A stretch of 64,000 nucleotides of DNA, from IMG/VR virus record IMGVR_UViG_3300025652_000047, positions 1 through 64,000 of that record; one strand, 5' to 3'. The translations under genes were made by a program, and so were the position numbers. Position 1 is the stretch's first letter, and each line of letters begins with the position of its first letter. This document shows positions 23,595 to 31,688 of the stretch, in pieces. The stretch comes from a virus. The notes beneath the pieces were generated by a model. That model was not told the DNA's origin, did no database searches, and saw only the letters and a program-made list of their open reading frames with translations.

Positions 23595-25820
23595 TTAGTG
23601 TTCCCAAATCTTCGAGATTTCTCCTGAAGTTTTAAATTTAACAGTAGGACAGAAAAATTCTGCTGCTTCTACCATATATTCTCCTTGTAATTTAGATACT
23701 TCATCTTTATTACTTTCATCTGTTTGACTACAGATTTCATCATGCAATAATAAACATAATTTCCAATTTAATTCTGGATGATTTACATAATGGCGTCTAC
23801 ATCTAATCTGTGCATACTTACTCTGTTTAGCTGATGTACCTTGTATTTTAAGATTACATCCTCTATTGCCAAGTCTTGATTTAAATATACCTATATCAGT
23901 ATAGTTCTCTTTAATATGTGGCTTATCTTTGTATAAGTTTCTTTTGTATTTTTCTCGTTGATCTTGAGATTTATTCTTATACTCATCTGTAAAGAAGAAA
24001 CTGCTATTATATCTTTCCTTTTTCTTAATGTCTTCATACCCATCTTGGATATAAATAGCTTGTAATTTAGGTTCAAAAAGTACATATCCCTTAGCTAAAG
24101 CTTCAGACATAGAATCTTTAATAAATGATTCTAACTCAGGAAATGCTGAGAAATAATCAGTTACTAAATGCTCTGCTTCCTCTTGGGAGATACCTAATTG
24201 CTTAGATAATGATATAGCTGTTATGCCATATGCTAAACCAAAATTAATAGATTTAGTATTCTGTCTTGTACCTTTCATCCATTTTTCATAATCAGGATGA
24301 CTATCAGGATATATCTTAAAATTGATATCACTAACTTCACCTACTAATTGAGCAGTATAACTATGAAAATCAGATCCAAATAACTCATGACCATTATTAA
24401 AGAAATCTAATAAGGATGGATCTTGAGATAATCCTGCAATAACATGACTTTCTTGACTCGAATAATCATTTACTACTAAATATTCATCTCCAGCATGAAA
24501 TGCATCTCTATGTGTACTAGGTACAGCTAATAAATTAGGTTTAGTAGTTGCTGTTCTACTACTTATCAAATGCTGTCTGTAATTAGGATGTAACCTCTTA
24601 GTAATAGGATGTACATACTTTAAAAAATCAACACCATAGGTAGTTATATTCATTTGTGACTTCCTAACTAGTAAGTAAGCCATTTTAAGGCTATCTAAGC
24701 ATTGGATCTCTATGTCTGTATCTGTAAGGTAATTCTTTTTAAATGGAGAACTTGATAGTACTGCTTTAGCACCTACAGACCATTCCATTCGTTTAGTTTG
24801 CTTACTCTTCTCTTTATCACATATTCCTAAGTCTCTAAACAAAGCTATTACTTGCTTAGGACTACTCCAATCTATAATACAATCACCATCTGGATTAAAT
24901 AAAGATAGCTGACCATAGTTAGGAAAGTTATTAACTACATACTTGTTTAGAATATCTAACCTATCATAATAGATAGTTTTGTTCTTTTTAGCTAATTCTT
25001 CCCATACTTGTATATTAAATGGCATTCCATTTAACTCCATGTCTGCAACTACTTGTGTATATTCAGATTCAAATCTGATATTATCTTTATTACAAAAATG
25101 AAATCCAAGTAGATCATGCCCTTCTAATTGCTTGGCTTTTACTTCTAAAGGAATTGTAACATCTTCAGCTCCATATTTAATCTGCTCATAAGTAAATGGC
25201 TTATCTTCTATTTTAAGAAAACCTAACCTAATAGATTTGTCTATGAAATTAATATCTTCTAACTCAAATTGAGATATAGAATCATTAATATCATGTTTTG
25301 ATATCTGATTAGTATTAATTACTTTTAACTGATTAAATAGATCAAAAGAATCTTGTGATTTATAATTAAGATACTTTTTACTCATAGCTTCTAAACTAAG
25401 ACCTATATTAAGTCCGTTATACAAGCTTATCTCAGCAAGCATAGTATCATATACTTTACGCATACTAATGCCATAGTTATGCTTAAAATGCTTACCCTCA
25501 AACTTAAGATTTTGACCTACTAAAAGTAAATCATGATTCCAATTTATAAGATCTAATAAAGGTTTTAATGCAATTGCATCATAATCTCTAGTATCTATTA
25601 TAAATTGCTCATCTAAATCTCCTATCTGTAACATAACTATCTCTGTAAGATAAGGATCTAATCCTCCTCTATAGATAGTTTCATCAAATGTTCCAGGTTC
25701 AAATTTAGGAGTAGTTTCTATATCTATTCCTAACTCTGGCTTACCTCTACAATATTCTATGCAGTCTTCCAGAGTACAGTTATTTATTCCTTCGACTTTA
25801 TAATTTGCTATTAATCTCAT
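23595..25820 (-). CDS. polA: Family A DNA polymerase with 3'-5' exonuclease
   Basis: A 741-residue replicative polymerase. Exonuclease motifs are LGIDIETTPKF (DxE), FEGKHFKHN and YGAEDVTIP (DEDDy Tyr and Asp), so proofreading is probably active. Polymerase motif A is LVVNDYSSQESHVIA, a variant of the standard DYSQIELR. Motif B is RQNTKSINFGLAYG, with Phe at the ribose-selecting position. Motif C is LLLHDEICSQ. No 5'-3' exonuclease domain is present. The start is supported by an ATGA overlap with the 55-codon gene upstream. Confidence 0.92.
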   Translation of the reverse strand: MRLIANYKVEGINNCTLEDCIEYCRGKPELGIDIETTPKFEPGTFDETIYRGGLDPYLTEIVMLQIGDLDEQFIIDTRDYDAIALKPLLDLINWNHDLLLVGQNLKFEGKHFKHNYGISMRKVYDTMLAEISLYNGLNIGLSLEAMSKKYLNYKSQDSFDLFNQLKVINTNQISKHDINDSISQFELEDINFIDKSIRLGFLKIEDKPFTYEQIKYGAEDVTIPLEVKAKQLEGHDLLGFHFCNKDNIRFESEYTQVVADMELNGMPFNIQVWEELAKKNKTIYYDRLDILNKYVVNNFPNYGQLSLFNPDGDCIIDWSSPKQVIALFRDLGICDKEKSKQTKRMEWSVGAKAVLSSSPFKKNYLTDTDIEIQCLDSLKMAYLLVRKSQMNITTYGVDFLKYVHPITKRLHPNYRQHLISSRTATTKPNLLAVPSTHRDAFHAGDEYLVVNDYSSQESHVIAGLSQDPSLLDFFNNGHELFGSDFHSYTAQLVGEVSDINFKIYPDSHPDYEKWMKGTRQNTKSINFGLAYGITAISLSKQLGISQEEAEHLVTDYFSAFPELESFIKDSMSEALAKGYVLFEPKLQAIYIQDGYEDIKKKERYNSSFFFTDEYKNKSQDQREKYKRNLYKDKPHIKENYTDIGIFKSRLGNRGCNLKIQGTSAKQSKYAQIRCRRHYVNHPELNWKLCLLLHDEICSQTDESNKDEVSKLQGEYMVEAAEFFCPTVKFKTSGEISKIWEH

Positions 25821-25984
25821 AACCTAGTGCATTTATGAATATTACAGTATATAATAGAAGGAATTCTACCTTTATCTGTATTTACATCTATTTGTGCTTC
25901 TTGAGCACCTTCTATTGCAATTAAAATTCCAATTTCATTATACTCTTCACTCTTCACTTTGTCTCCTATTTTTAAATTATTCAT
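25817..25984 (-). CDS. 55-residue beta-rich small protein
   Basis: A complete ORF between the 26014 hairpin and the polymerase. Its TGA overlaps the polymerase ATG, and the composition matches its neighbours. MNNLKIGDKVKSEEYNEIG opens with a KIGDKV strand like those of KOW or SH3-type small domains, then IGILIAIEGAQEAQI. It may be a polymerase accessory or translation-coupled regulator. No family is assigned. Confidence 0.45.
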   Translation of the reverse strand: MNNLKIGDKVKSEEYNEIGILIAIEGAQEAQIDVNTDKGRIPSIIYCNIHKCTRL

Positions 25985-26013
25985 CTTTTTTTGTTTGGTA
26001 TCATTAGTAAAAT

Positions 26014-26043
26014 GGTGACACTACTTCTCCAAGTAATGTCACC
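26014..26043 (-). terminator. Terminator after 26051-26467 gene
   Basis: GGTGACA-C-TACTT (from 26014) pairs with AAGTA-A-TGTCACC (to 26043) around a CTCC loop, giving a 12-bp stem. It lies seven bases downstream of the stop on the minus strand and is followed there by a short T-rich run. Confidence 0.65.
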
Positions 26044-26050
26044 AAAATTA

Positions 26051-26467
26051 TTATACAGTCTGAACTTCTACAATCTCATGCCCTGCTCTTGAAAAAGCAG
26101 TATCAACTTCTACACTAAAACTTGGATCTTTTACATCTCCAAGCACTACAGTTTTGTAGGACTCTACTGTCCTTACTTCTCCCGTCTTATCAGTGAAGTT
26201 ATATGGTACTACTTTTCTTCTTACAATATCTCCTAAAAGAAAAGTACCTTCTTTTTCATCAAAACCTAAGTCGTTGATGCCATTATCCCACCTGTTTTCC
26301 CAAGCTACAATAGTTCCTGTTTGTGGTACACCTTTTGCAAATGCTATTGTTCCATCTGCATTTGTGAATTTACTAATTACATTCTTACGAACATTAATTA
26401 CTCTGTAGTTTTTTTGTGCCTTTTCTGATAATTTAGGCTCTGATACATTTGTGATTTCTAAATACAT
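26051..26467 (-). CDS. Unknown 138-residue beta-rich protein
   Basis: A soluble, strand-rich protein (RVINVRKNVISKF; GTIVAWENRW; DIVRRKVVPYNF; SYKTVVLGDVKD) with charged ends. It has its own terminator and starts after an AT-rich gap. It resembles small OB- or Ig-like DNA-binding folds, but no sequence motif proves that. It could serve as an accessory to the polymerase upstream in the transcript order. Confidence 0.5.
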   Translation of the reverse strand: MYLEITNVSEPKLSEKAQKNYRVINVRKNVISKFTNADGTIAFAKGVPQTGTIVAWENRWDNGINDLGFDEKEGTFLLGDIVRRKVVPYNFTDKTGEVRTVESYKTVVLGDVKDPSFSVEVDTAFSRAGHEIVEVQTV

Positions 26468-26509
26468 ACTATTTTGTTTAAATGTTAATTAATATACCTA
26501 TATTAGGTA

Positions 26510-26770
26510 TTAAAATGATTTCAATGGTTTATTCTTATCAAAAGAAGCTTGAACTCCCTCTAATGCATATATTAATTCTCTCTCTGAGAATTTTCCACAC
26601 ACATTATATCTTAGGTTCTTAACCATATAAATATGTGTAATAATTACGTCTAGTTTAGCTAGTAGATCTTTTCTACTTCTAAATTTTGATTGTAACCTCA
26701 TTACAGATCTATCAAATTTTACTTTGTTACTTGCTGCACTCCATAACTCTTCTTTCGTTCTATTATTCAT
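26510..26770 (-). CDS. Unknown 86-residue helical protein
   Basis: Charged helices (RSVMRLQSKFRSRKDLLAKL, then ELIYALEGVQASFDK). No recognised motif. It lies downstream (in the transcript) of a signal-peptide protein gene and upstream of the 26051 gene. Its function is unknown. Confidence 0.5.
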   Translation of the reverse strand: MNNRTKEELWSAASNKVKFDRSVMRLQSKFRSRKDLLAKLDVIITHIYMVKNLRYNVCGKFSERELIYALEGVQASFDKNKPLKSF

Positions 26771-26825
26771 CTGAATAATTTAAAATATAATACTTATATA
26801 CGTTTACTAGGTACGTATTGGAACC

Positions 26826-27221
26826 TTAATAACAATCTATCGCATTTGGCTTTATATACAATAGAAATGCCTCTCTAGGAGTAGATAAACCACTATCTAA
26901 AGAGGATAATACTTTGCTAATGATACTTTTACTAGTCCAAAATGGAGTTGTTCTATCATTAACGTATACAAATGCTACATTTACTGTAGTATCTGGATTT
27001 ATACCATCACTCAATAACAAATATGAGTAAATGTTCATACTATCATAAAAACAGTCTTCATGACCATCATCTATGAAACGAAACTCTAAAGTTCCTCTCT
27101 CTGTTAAATTATCATGTATGTTAACACACGACATTGGTGCATTTTGAGAATATGCAGCATTATAGAATCCAGCTATTAATATAACTGCAATTATTACGAA
27201 TAATGTTTTTAATTTTTTCAT
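26826..27221 (-). CDS. Exported protein with signal peptide
   Basis: A 131-residue protein. Residues 1-25 are a typical signal peptide (LFVIIAVILIAGFYNAAYSQ) ending at AYSQ. The mature part has several Cys (SCVNIH, HEDCFYD, AIDCY), likely forming periplasmic disulfides. It sits immediately downstream of a lipoprotein gene, so both probably act in the host envelope. No domain is recognised. Confidence 0.65.
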   Translation of the reverse strand: MKKLKTLFVIIAVILIAGFYNAAYSQNAPMSCVNIHDNLTERGTLEFRFIDDGHEDCFYDSMNIYSYLLLSDGINPDTTVNVAFVYVNDRTTPFWTSKSIISKVLSSLDSGLSTPREAFLLYIKPNAIDCY

Positions 27222-27227
27222 TCTTTT

Positions 27228-27758
27228 TTAGTTTAATACAAATGTATATTGAAAAGTGTTATTGTTTGGATTAGTGTCCCCACCTGATCCCATTATAATA
27301 GTACCTAAAAATTGAGTAGTTTCATTTTGAACATATTCTATACATTCAAAAGAAATTTCTATTATAGAACTACCTATTATATCAGTATTACTTACTAGAT
27401 AGACTAAATTTCCTCCTACATAAGTGTAATCCCAATCTTCATTATTAGTAGGTAATATAAATCCACAAATATCTATTGTATTAGATACTTCAGGTATGCT
27501 AGCTTGTAATAAATCAGTATCAGGTAGTATAAGTAATACTGTTACAGGTCCACATACTTCATCGTCATTTATATTCTCAATAGAGAATATCATAGACCTT
27601 ACATCTCCTAGTCCACCAAAACTACCTCCATTATTACAAGATGCTACTGTATATTCTGTTATACATGGAGTTAATACTTGGTCTGTTGAAGGTATGCTAT
27701 CTGTAGAACATGATCCTATTGTTAATGCTGCAATTAGCATTATTGATAATTTTTTCAT
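27228..27758 (-). CDS. Lipoprotein with domain shared with a phage tail protein
   Basis: A 176-residue protein with a lipoprotein-type signal peptide and lipobox (ALTIGSCSTD, Cys at about residue 17). The remainder is one beta-rich domain. It aligns along about 120 residues with the C-terminal domain of the 50951-51580 virion protein. Shared landmarks are the FSIENINDD / LRIRNIGDD strand, NNEDWDYTYVGG / NNNDWIAIPMVGG, and the end GSGGDTNPNNN / GSGGETNYTNN. A phage-made lipoprotein carrying the same domain as a tail protein could occupy the receptor. That part is an inference. Confidence 0.75.
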   Translation of the reverse strand: MKKLSIMLIAALTIGSCSTDSIPSTDQVLTPCITEYTVASCNNGGSFGGLGDVRSMIFSIENINDDEVCGPVTVLLILPDTDLLQASIPEVSNTIDICGFILPTNNEDWDYTYVGGNLVYLVSNTDIIGSSIIEISFECIEYVQNETTQFLGTIIMGSGGDTNPNNNTFQYTFVLN

Positions 27759-27925
27759 TCTTTTAATTTGTAAAGTTTATAAATATATACAAGTGCAACT
27801 ATCGGCAATGTATATTCCATGATCATTGTTAATGTATCCCATTGTAATAGACTAATCCAGCCTATTACAATGAGCATTAATACAAATGATAGTAGTCCTA
27901 CTACCATTACTTTAAAACATTCCAT
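27755..27925 (-). CDS. Small membrane protein, two hydrophobic segments
   Basis: A 56-residue ORF with two hydrophobic helices (VMVVGLLSFVLMLIVIGWI; MIMEYTLPIVALVYIY), separated by QWDTLTM. The C-terminus is lysine-rich. It overlaps the lipoprotein gene start as ATGA. It belongs to a run of small membrane genes and resembles the 28335 product (similar TLPI-VYxxW ending). It could be a holin or lysis-inhibition protein, but this is unproven. Confidence 0.55.
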   Translation of the reverse strand: MECFKVMVVGLLSFVLMLIVIGWISLLQWDTLTMIMEYTLPIVALVYIYKLYKLKE

Positions 27926-28008
27926 ATGTACTGTGTTTTTATATTCCTAGTATATTGTTGTAAGTGAAATAATCTTCTTTCCCTTGTATTCCTTCTCCTA
28001 TGGTAATG

Positions 28009-28212
28009 TTATTTTTCTAATAGGTTAAGTAAATAACCTATTAAACAGATCATAATTATTCCAAATGGGAAAAATATGACGTTGTTTACTAGGAAACTAG
28101 CATTACTAGATAGTAATTCAACTAGTCCTAATGCTACTATTAAGCAAAAGCCTAGTATTAATGCGATAGATATTGCTATAAATGCAGTCCGTACTGTTTT
28201 TCGTAAGATCAT
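28009..28212 (-). CDS. Small membrane protein, two helices
   Basis: A 67-residue protein with helix 1 (AISIALILGFCLIVALGLVEL) and helix 2 (NVIFFPFGIIMICLIGYLLNL). Short charged termini. It lies just downstream of a terminator and therefore starts a separate small transcript. Holin-like topology by inspection, not by family. Confidence 0.5.
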   Translation of the reverse strand: MILRKTVRTAFIAISIALILGFCLIVALGLVELLSSNASFLVNNVIFFPFGIIMICLIGYLLNLLEK

Positions 28213-28240
28213 CTTATTTTATTTTAAGGTTATAAAAAAT

Positions 28241-28258
28241 GAAAGCTACCCAGCTTTC
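28241..28258 (-). terminator. Intrinsic terminator
   Basis: GAAAGCT and AGCTTTC form a 7-bp stem with a 4-base loop. On the minus strand the stem is followed by a run of six Ts. It ends the transcript carrying the 28335-30331 genes. Confidence 0.75.
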
Positions 28259-28334
28259 TTTCAGAGTTAATTCTCTTGCGCTCTATTTGATAAAGATGTC
28301 CAGCGTGACACCTAAATATTAATTACCCCAATAA

Positions 28335-28532
28335 TTAATCTCTCTTTTGCTTAAAAATCCATACTAAATATACAACTACAGCAATTGGTAGTGTATATTG
28401 TAAACATAAGGTAAGTATATTACTACCTATAGTGCTTATGATTCCTAAAACAACAAATAATAGTATAAATGCTACTAAGCCTGCTATAACTACTCCTATG
28501 GCTCCTAAAAGCTCTTCAGTTTGTTTATTCAT
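28335..28532 (-). CDS. Small membrane protein, two helices
   Basis: A 65-residue protein with helix 1 (IGVVIAGLVAFILLFVVLGII) and helix 2 (CLQYTLPIAVVVYLVWIF). The C-terminus KQKRD is basic. Its second helix (TLPIAVVVYLVW) resembles that of the 27755 protein (TLPIVALVYIY), so the two are probably related. Cotranscribed with the 28546 gene. Confidence 0.55.
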   Translation of the reverse strand: MNKQTEELLGAIGVVIAGLVAFILLFVVLGIISTIGSNILTLCLQYTLPIAVVVYLVWIFKQKRD

Positions 28533-28545
28533 GATTAGTTATTTT

Positions 28546-28950
28546 TTACCAACAAAGATATTGTTCTAATATTACATATCCTACTAACATTGAGGCTGCA
28601 ATAGATAATATTACTGTTACACCTATTAATATTTTTTCAGCACGTGGAGATGTAAAAGACTCTAGGTAATTATCAGCTTTAGATACCCAATTTGGCATTT
28701 TAAAATTATATTTAAGGGTTACCCATGTCCACGCCTCGGTTATACCTATAACCAAACATACTAGTAATGGTGATGCAAATGAAATTAATAATATATATAA
28801 AATATCTATTATTAATTGTTCTCTTGTTATTATTTCACATTGTTCAGGAGCTAAAGTTACTGGTAAATAATGTAGTAACATATACATTACAATAAGTCCT
28901 ATTATACTTAAAATAGATCCTCCTATATAAAATTTTAATAATTCTTTCAT
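28546..28950 (-). CDS. Multi-pass membrane protein
   Basis: A 134-residue protein with three or four hydrophobic helices (LSIIGLIVMYMLLHYL; IDILYILLISFASPLLVCL; ILIGVTVILSIAASMLVGYV). A soluble basic loop lies between helices 2 and 3. The charged loop includes NWVSKADNYLE. No recognised transporter or holin family. It may be an inner-membrane protein used in superinfection exclusion or lysis control. Confidence 0.55.
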   Translation of the reverse strand: MKELLKFYIGGSILSIIGLIVMYMLLHYLPVTLAPEQCEIITREQLIIDILYILLISFASPLLVCLVIGITEAWTWVTLKYNFKMPNWVSKADNYLESFTSPRAEKILIGVTVILSIAASMLVGYVILEQYLCW

Positions 28951-28955
28951 GATTG

Positions 28956-29276
28956 TTATATTTTAATGTTTTTAATAGTAGTCCTAACCTTCTCAGCTAG
29001 GCCATGTCTTTCATTATACTTGTTACCTCTATACTCAGGATATTGTTCTTGTACTTTTCTTCTATTTCTACTTATAGTAGTAGGTGAGTATAAATTAGTA
29101 CTACTAATAACTTTTAAAAGCTCCATAGCAGTCATGTTAGGTACATCATATCCTAATGTACCTAACTGACCATATAGTACGTTAGCTATAAGCCTAGCAT
29201 CGTTATCAGCTAAAGATTTATCCAAGCTTATCCAGTGTTTTATTATATCTGCAAGTTTTTGCTTGATTATAGCCAT
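28956..29276 (-). CDS. Phage helical protein with RxRRK...P..RG signature
   Basis: A 106-residue protein with an acidic opening helix (KSLADNDARLIANVLY) and a conserved-looking C-terminal motif SPTTISRNRRKVQEQYPEYR, followed by GNKYNERHG. Similar small phage proteins with this RRK-QE-P-RG string are known, without an assigned function. The Arg-rich segment suggests nucleic-acid binding or a terminase-like small protein, but position does not support the latter. A regulator is plausible. Confidence 0.6.
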   Translation of the reverse strand: MAIIKQKLADIIKHWISLDKSLADNDARLIANVLYGQLGTLGYDVPNMTAMELLKVISSTNLYSPTTISRNRRKVQEQYPEYRGNKYNERHGLAEKVRTTIKNIKI

Positions 29277-29287
29277 TGTTAGTTATT

Positions 29288-29407
29288 TTAAGTGACAGGA
29301 TATCCTAGTATAATAAGAGCTATACCAGTTACTGCTAATCCTAGTAAAGTAAAAGCAGTTGCAATACTTAAACCTATTGCAGTGTGTTTAAAGATTGATT
29401 TTATCAT
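29288..29407 (-). CDS. 39-residue membrane peptide
   Basis: ORF with a short basic start (MIKSIFKH), then a hydrophobic span of about 25 residues (AIGLSIATAFTLLGLAVTGI onward). It overlaps the upstream gene as ATGA. It is a likely single-pass membrane micro-protein. Function unknown. Confidence 0.5.
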   Translation of the reverse strand: MIKSIFKHTAIGLSIATAFTLLGLAVTGIALIILGYPVT

Positions 29408-29670
29408 ATTGTTGCGTTTAATTGAGCTATATGCTCGTGAGTATTGAAAATTGTTTCTAAAGCGTTTAATTCTTCAAGCATAGCAGCTTGCGTAGGTCCA
29501 CACACTAAATGAGATGCAGGATTAGGGATATTTGCATATGAATCTAAACCTACAAAAGTATCTTGGAATTGCATAATAGTATTAACCCTAATAGCCTTAC
29601 CATTATAATCGCATAAGAATAAGATAGCTAAAGTATTAGGATTTAAATAATCTCTGTTTATTAATTGCAT
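29404..29670 (-). CDS. Unknown 88-residue protein
   Basis: A soluble mixed protein (LAILFLCDYNGKAIRVNTIM; CGPTQAAMLEELNALETIF). No motif. It overlaps the following membrane peptide. It is likely part of the same transcript as the membrane cluster. Confidence 0.45.
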   Translation of the reverse strand: MQLINRDYLNPNTLAILFLCDYNGKAIRVNTIMQFQDTFVGLDSYANIPNPASHLVCGPTQAAMLEELNALETIFNTHEHIAQLNATI

Positions 29671-29959
29671 TGTTCTTTATTTAATTAGTTAATAAATTCG
29701 CCCAACAGTAATACTGCTGTCCTCGTGTCAATAGAGTTAGAGCTAAAGTTTATCCAGTATCTTATGGTTACTTGCTTCGCCACCTACTAATTGAAAAGGT
29801 ATCTATACCTAGTAAGATTTTCTTGTTACAGGAACTTACTATTAACTCAGGTCTACTACACTACATAGCTTATGTTCGTGCGACACCACACTATCATAGG
29901 AGCTATCCTATGCATTTATCTTCTGTAGAATGATCAAAAAACTCTTGTTGCTCTAAAGA
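29671..29959. other. Gene-free 289-base stretch with hairpins
   Basis: No credible ORF. CATAGGA (29895-29901) pairs with TCCTATG (29906-29912) around GCTA. AT-rich flanks and further short inverted repeats are present. It may be part of the neighbouring structured-RNA region separated by the 29960 gene. Confidence 0.4.
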
Positions 29960-30331
29960 TTAAGTTTCTAACTCTTGTATCTCTATCATTGCTTCTACCA
30001 TTGCGTCCTCATCTGCCTTCAATGGTTCAAGTATAGAATCAATATCTAACTCTACTTCTCCATACTGATCCATTAATCTATGCTTACGCATAAACTGAAC
30101 AGCACTGGTATAGCTATTAAAATCAATAATTTCTATTCCATTGTTGAAATATATAACAGGATGCCAATAATCAGTATTAATTTCATATGTAACCTGAGCA
30201 TTAAACCATATAGACTCTTTAACTTTACATAGTAAAGAATATAAAGCAGGAATTACACCATTGCCAGGTTCTAAACCTAGTTTAATACATAATTCATCAT
30301 TGTTGATAATATTGTTAATTATAGTTTGCAT
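29960..30331 (-). CDS. Unknown 123-residue protein within the structured region
   Basis: A soluble alpha/beta protein (NGVIPALYSLLCKVKESIWF; ITYE-type strands WHPVIYFNNGIEIIDF; acidic C-terminal helix EDAMVEAMIEIQEL). It lies between two gene-free structured segments. It is possibly a partner of the putative large RNA. No family is recognised. Confidence 0.5.
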   Translation of the reverse strand: MQTIINNIINNDELCIKLGLEPGNGVIPALYSLLCKVKESIWFNAQVTYEINTDYWHPVIYFNNGIEIIDFNSYTSAVQFMRKHRLMDQYGEVELDIDSILEPLKADEDAMVEAMIEIQELET

Positions 30332-30360
30332 TGTTATTTATTTAATGATTAAAAAAAATA

Positions 30361-30443
30361 TACTCCTGTGGACTTGAACCACAATTAATAATAACTTCAG
30401 GATGTTCCCTGCATTTTATATTATACCATTGAACCTCTCAGTA
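30361..30443 (-). tRNA. tRNA-like element, atypical
   Basis: On the minus strand there is a perfect T-arm (TGTGG, loop TTCAAGT, CCACA; plus 30367-30383). Further 5' is a D-arm-like GGTTCAATGGTATAAT. The possible acceptor pairs only TACT with AGTA. The anticodon arm is uncertain (stem CAGG/CCTG around a 6-base loop), so no amino acid is assigned. It is either a degenerate tRNA or a tRNA-mimicking module of the large RNA. Confidence 0.3.
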
Positions 30444-31363
30444 AAGAGTCAGTTCTGGACTTATGACTTTGTTATTATTAACCTCGCACGTAAAGAGAGA
30501 GTATACACTTGAACACTCTTGGAAACATTGTTTGTGTTAGCACCATCATAATAGCTGAATCCTAGTCATTGAACAAGCCTATTGCACTATTATAATGGTC
30601 ACGTAGATACATTAAAATTACAGGTCTTAAACAGGGTTTATGTAATGTTATTCCCTATGCGTCTGCACCTTTATCTACTTGCTGTAAACTCCTAAGTGTG
30701 TAAACTAATCAGCTCACTATTTATATTCTATCAACATATTACAATACAGTTGATACACTTGAATGATTTATATACTAGATATGAGAATCTAAGCGATATT
30801 ATTTTCAAACTCATTTTTAATTATGTTTCTAACAAACACACTCAAGTAATTTATATTCACTCTTCATTTAATTGCTTATGAAGGGTTTAAGTCTTCAATT
30901 GAGTCAATTAGGTGGTAGGTTTCACCTGCTAATTCATAAAATAGGTCACGACCTTCGTCTGTCTACCTAGTCTACATGTTAATGCAGCTTACTTGAAAGC
31001 TTATACATTGGCGCATCAATAGGGACTTTCAGCCTATTAGATTAACTCCATTTATGCTTTGGATTCATGGATTCCCATGTATTATCTCCAATGTATAAGT
31101 AATAATACACTCAATGTCTTATGCAATTACCAGTCAATACTACTAGAGTACTGAATTTCTGCAACCTGCATAAGACGTAGATAAAGGTACACAAGCTGAT
31201 CAGTGCTTACCCAACTCCGTTTTCCTCCCAATATCTACAGGAGTGTGTATAATACTATAACCAAACCTCATGGTTACTACGCATACTTAATTTTAGATGT
31301 GGTATATATTTTGTTGTATGTTCCACTTTTCCAATGTTGGTAGGTTATAGTATATTAAATTTG

Positions 31364-31412
31364 TAAGTGCTGAAGGACTCGAACCTCTATCTGCTACCTA
31401 ACTAGCGCACTT
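31364..31412 (-). tRNA. Minimal tRNA-like element lacking one arm
   Basis: Minus strand. The acceptor AAGTGC/GCACTT pairs 6 of 6 (plus 31365-31370 with 31407-31412). A T-arm carries loop TTCGAGT (plus 31372-31388), and one further hairpin is GCTA-GTTAGG-TAGC. The whole is only 48 bases plus a discriminator, about 24 short of a tRNA, so either the D-arm or the anticodon arm is missing. Not a functional canonical tRNA. Confidence 0.4.
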
Positions 31413-31663
31413 ATGAACAACTACTTAAAATCGTAGCTGTTCGCTGAATCTTGAGTCATTAAGACCCCATATATACTTACGAACATAGTATAGTATTTAG
31501 TAGTTAATGTTATGACCCTCTATAGATCAAGATTTCAATGCCTTTTAGCTTAGTCTAAGTATTAATACCTACATAGAATGTAAGCATAATACTCCACTAG
31601 CTAATACTGGTGAGGCTTATTACAACCTCATGGTTTATTGCCATTTGCAATTTACATGTGTAG

Positions 31664-31688
31664 AATTTTGCTATTCCATAGCAAAATT
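31664..31688 (-). terminator. Perfect 11-bp hairpin after 31730 gene
   Basis: AATTTTGCTAT (31664-31674) and ATAGCAAAATT (31678-31688) pair perfectly around TCC, 42 bases past the stop of the 31730-32047 gene. It could be a terminator or the first stem of the structured RNA region. Confidence 0.55.

Noticed and set aside
30361-30443. Assignment of a specific amino acid to the tRNA-like element
   Set aside because: The acceptor pairs only four bases and the anticodon loop would have six bases, so an isotype call would be guesswork.
30696-30881. Rightward ORF of 61 codons inside the structured region
   Set aside because: It opposes the direction of both neighbouring genes, has no coupling or start-site support, and overlaps inverted repeats. 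It is more likely chance in AT-rich DNA.
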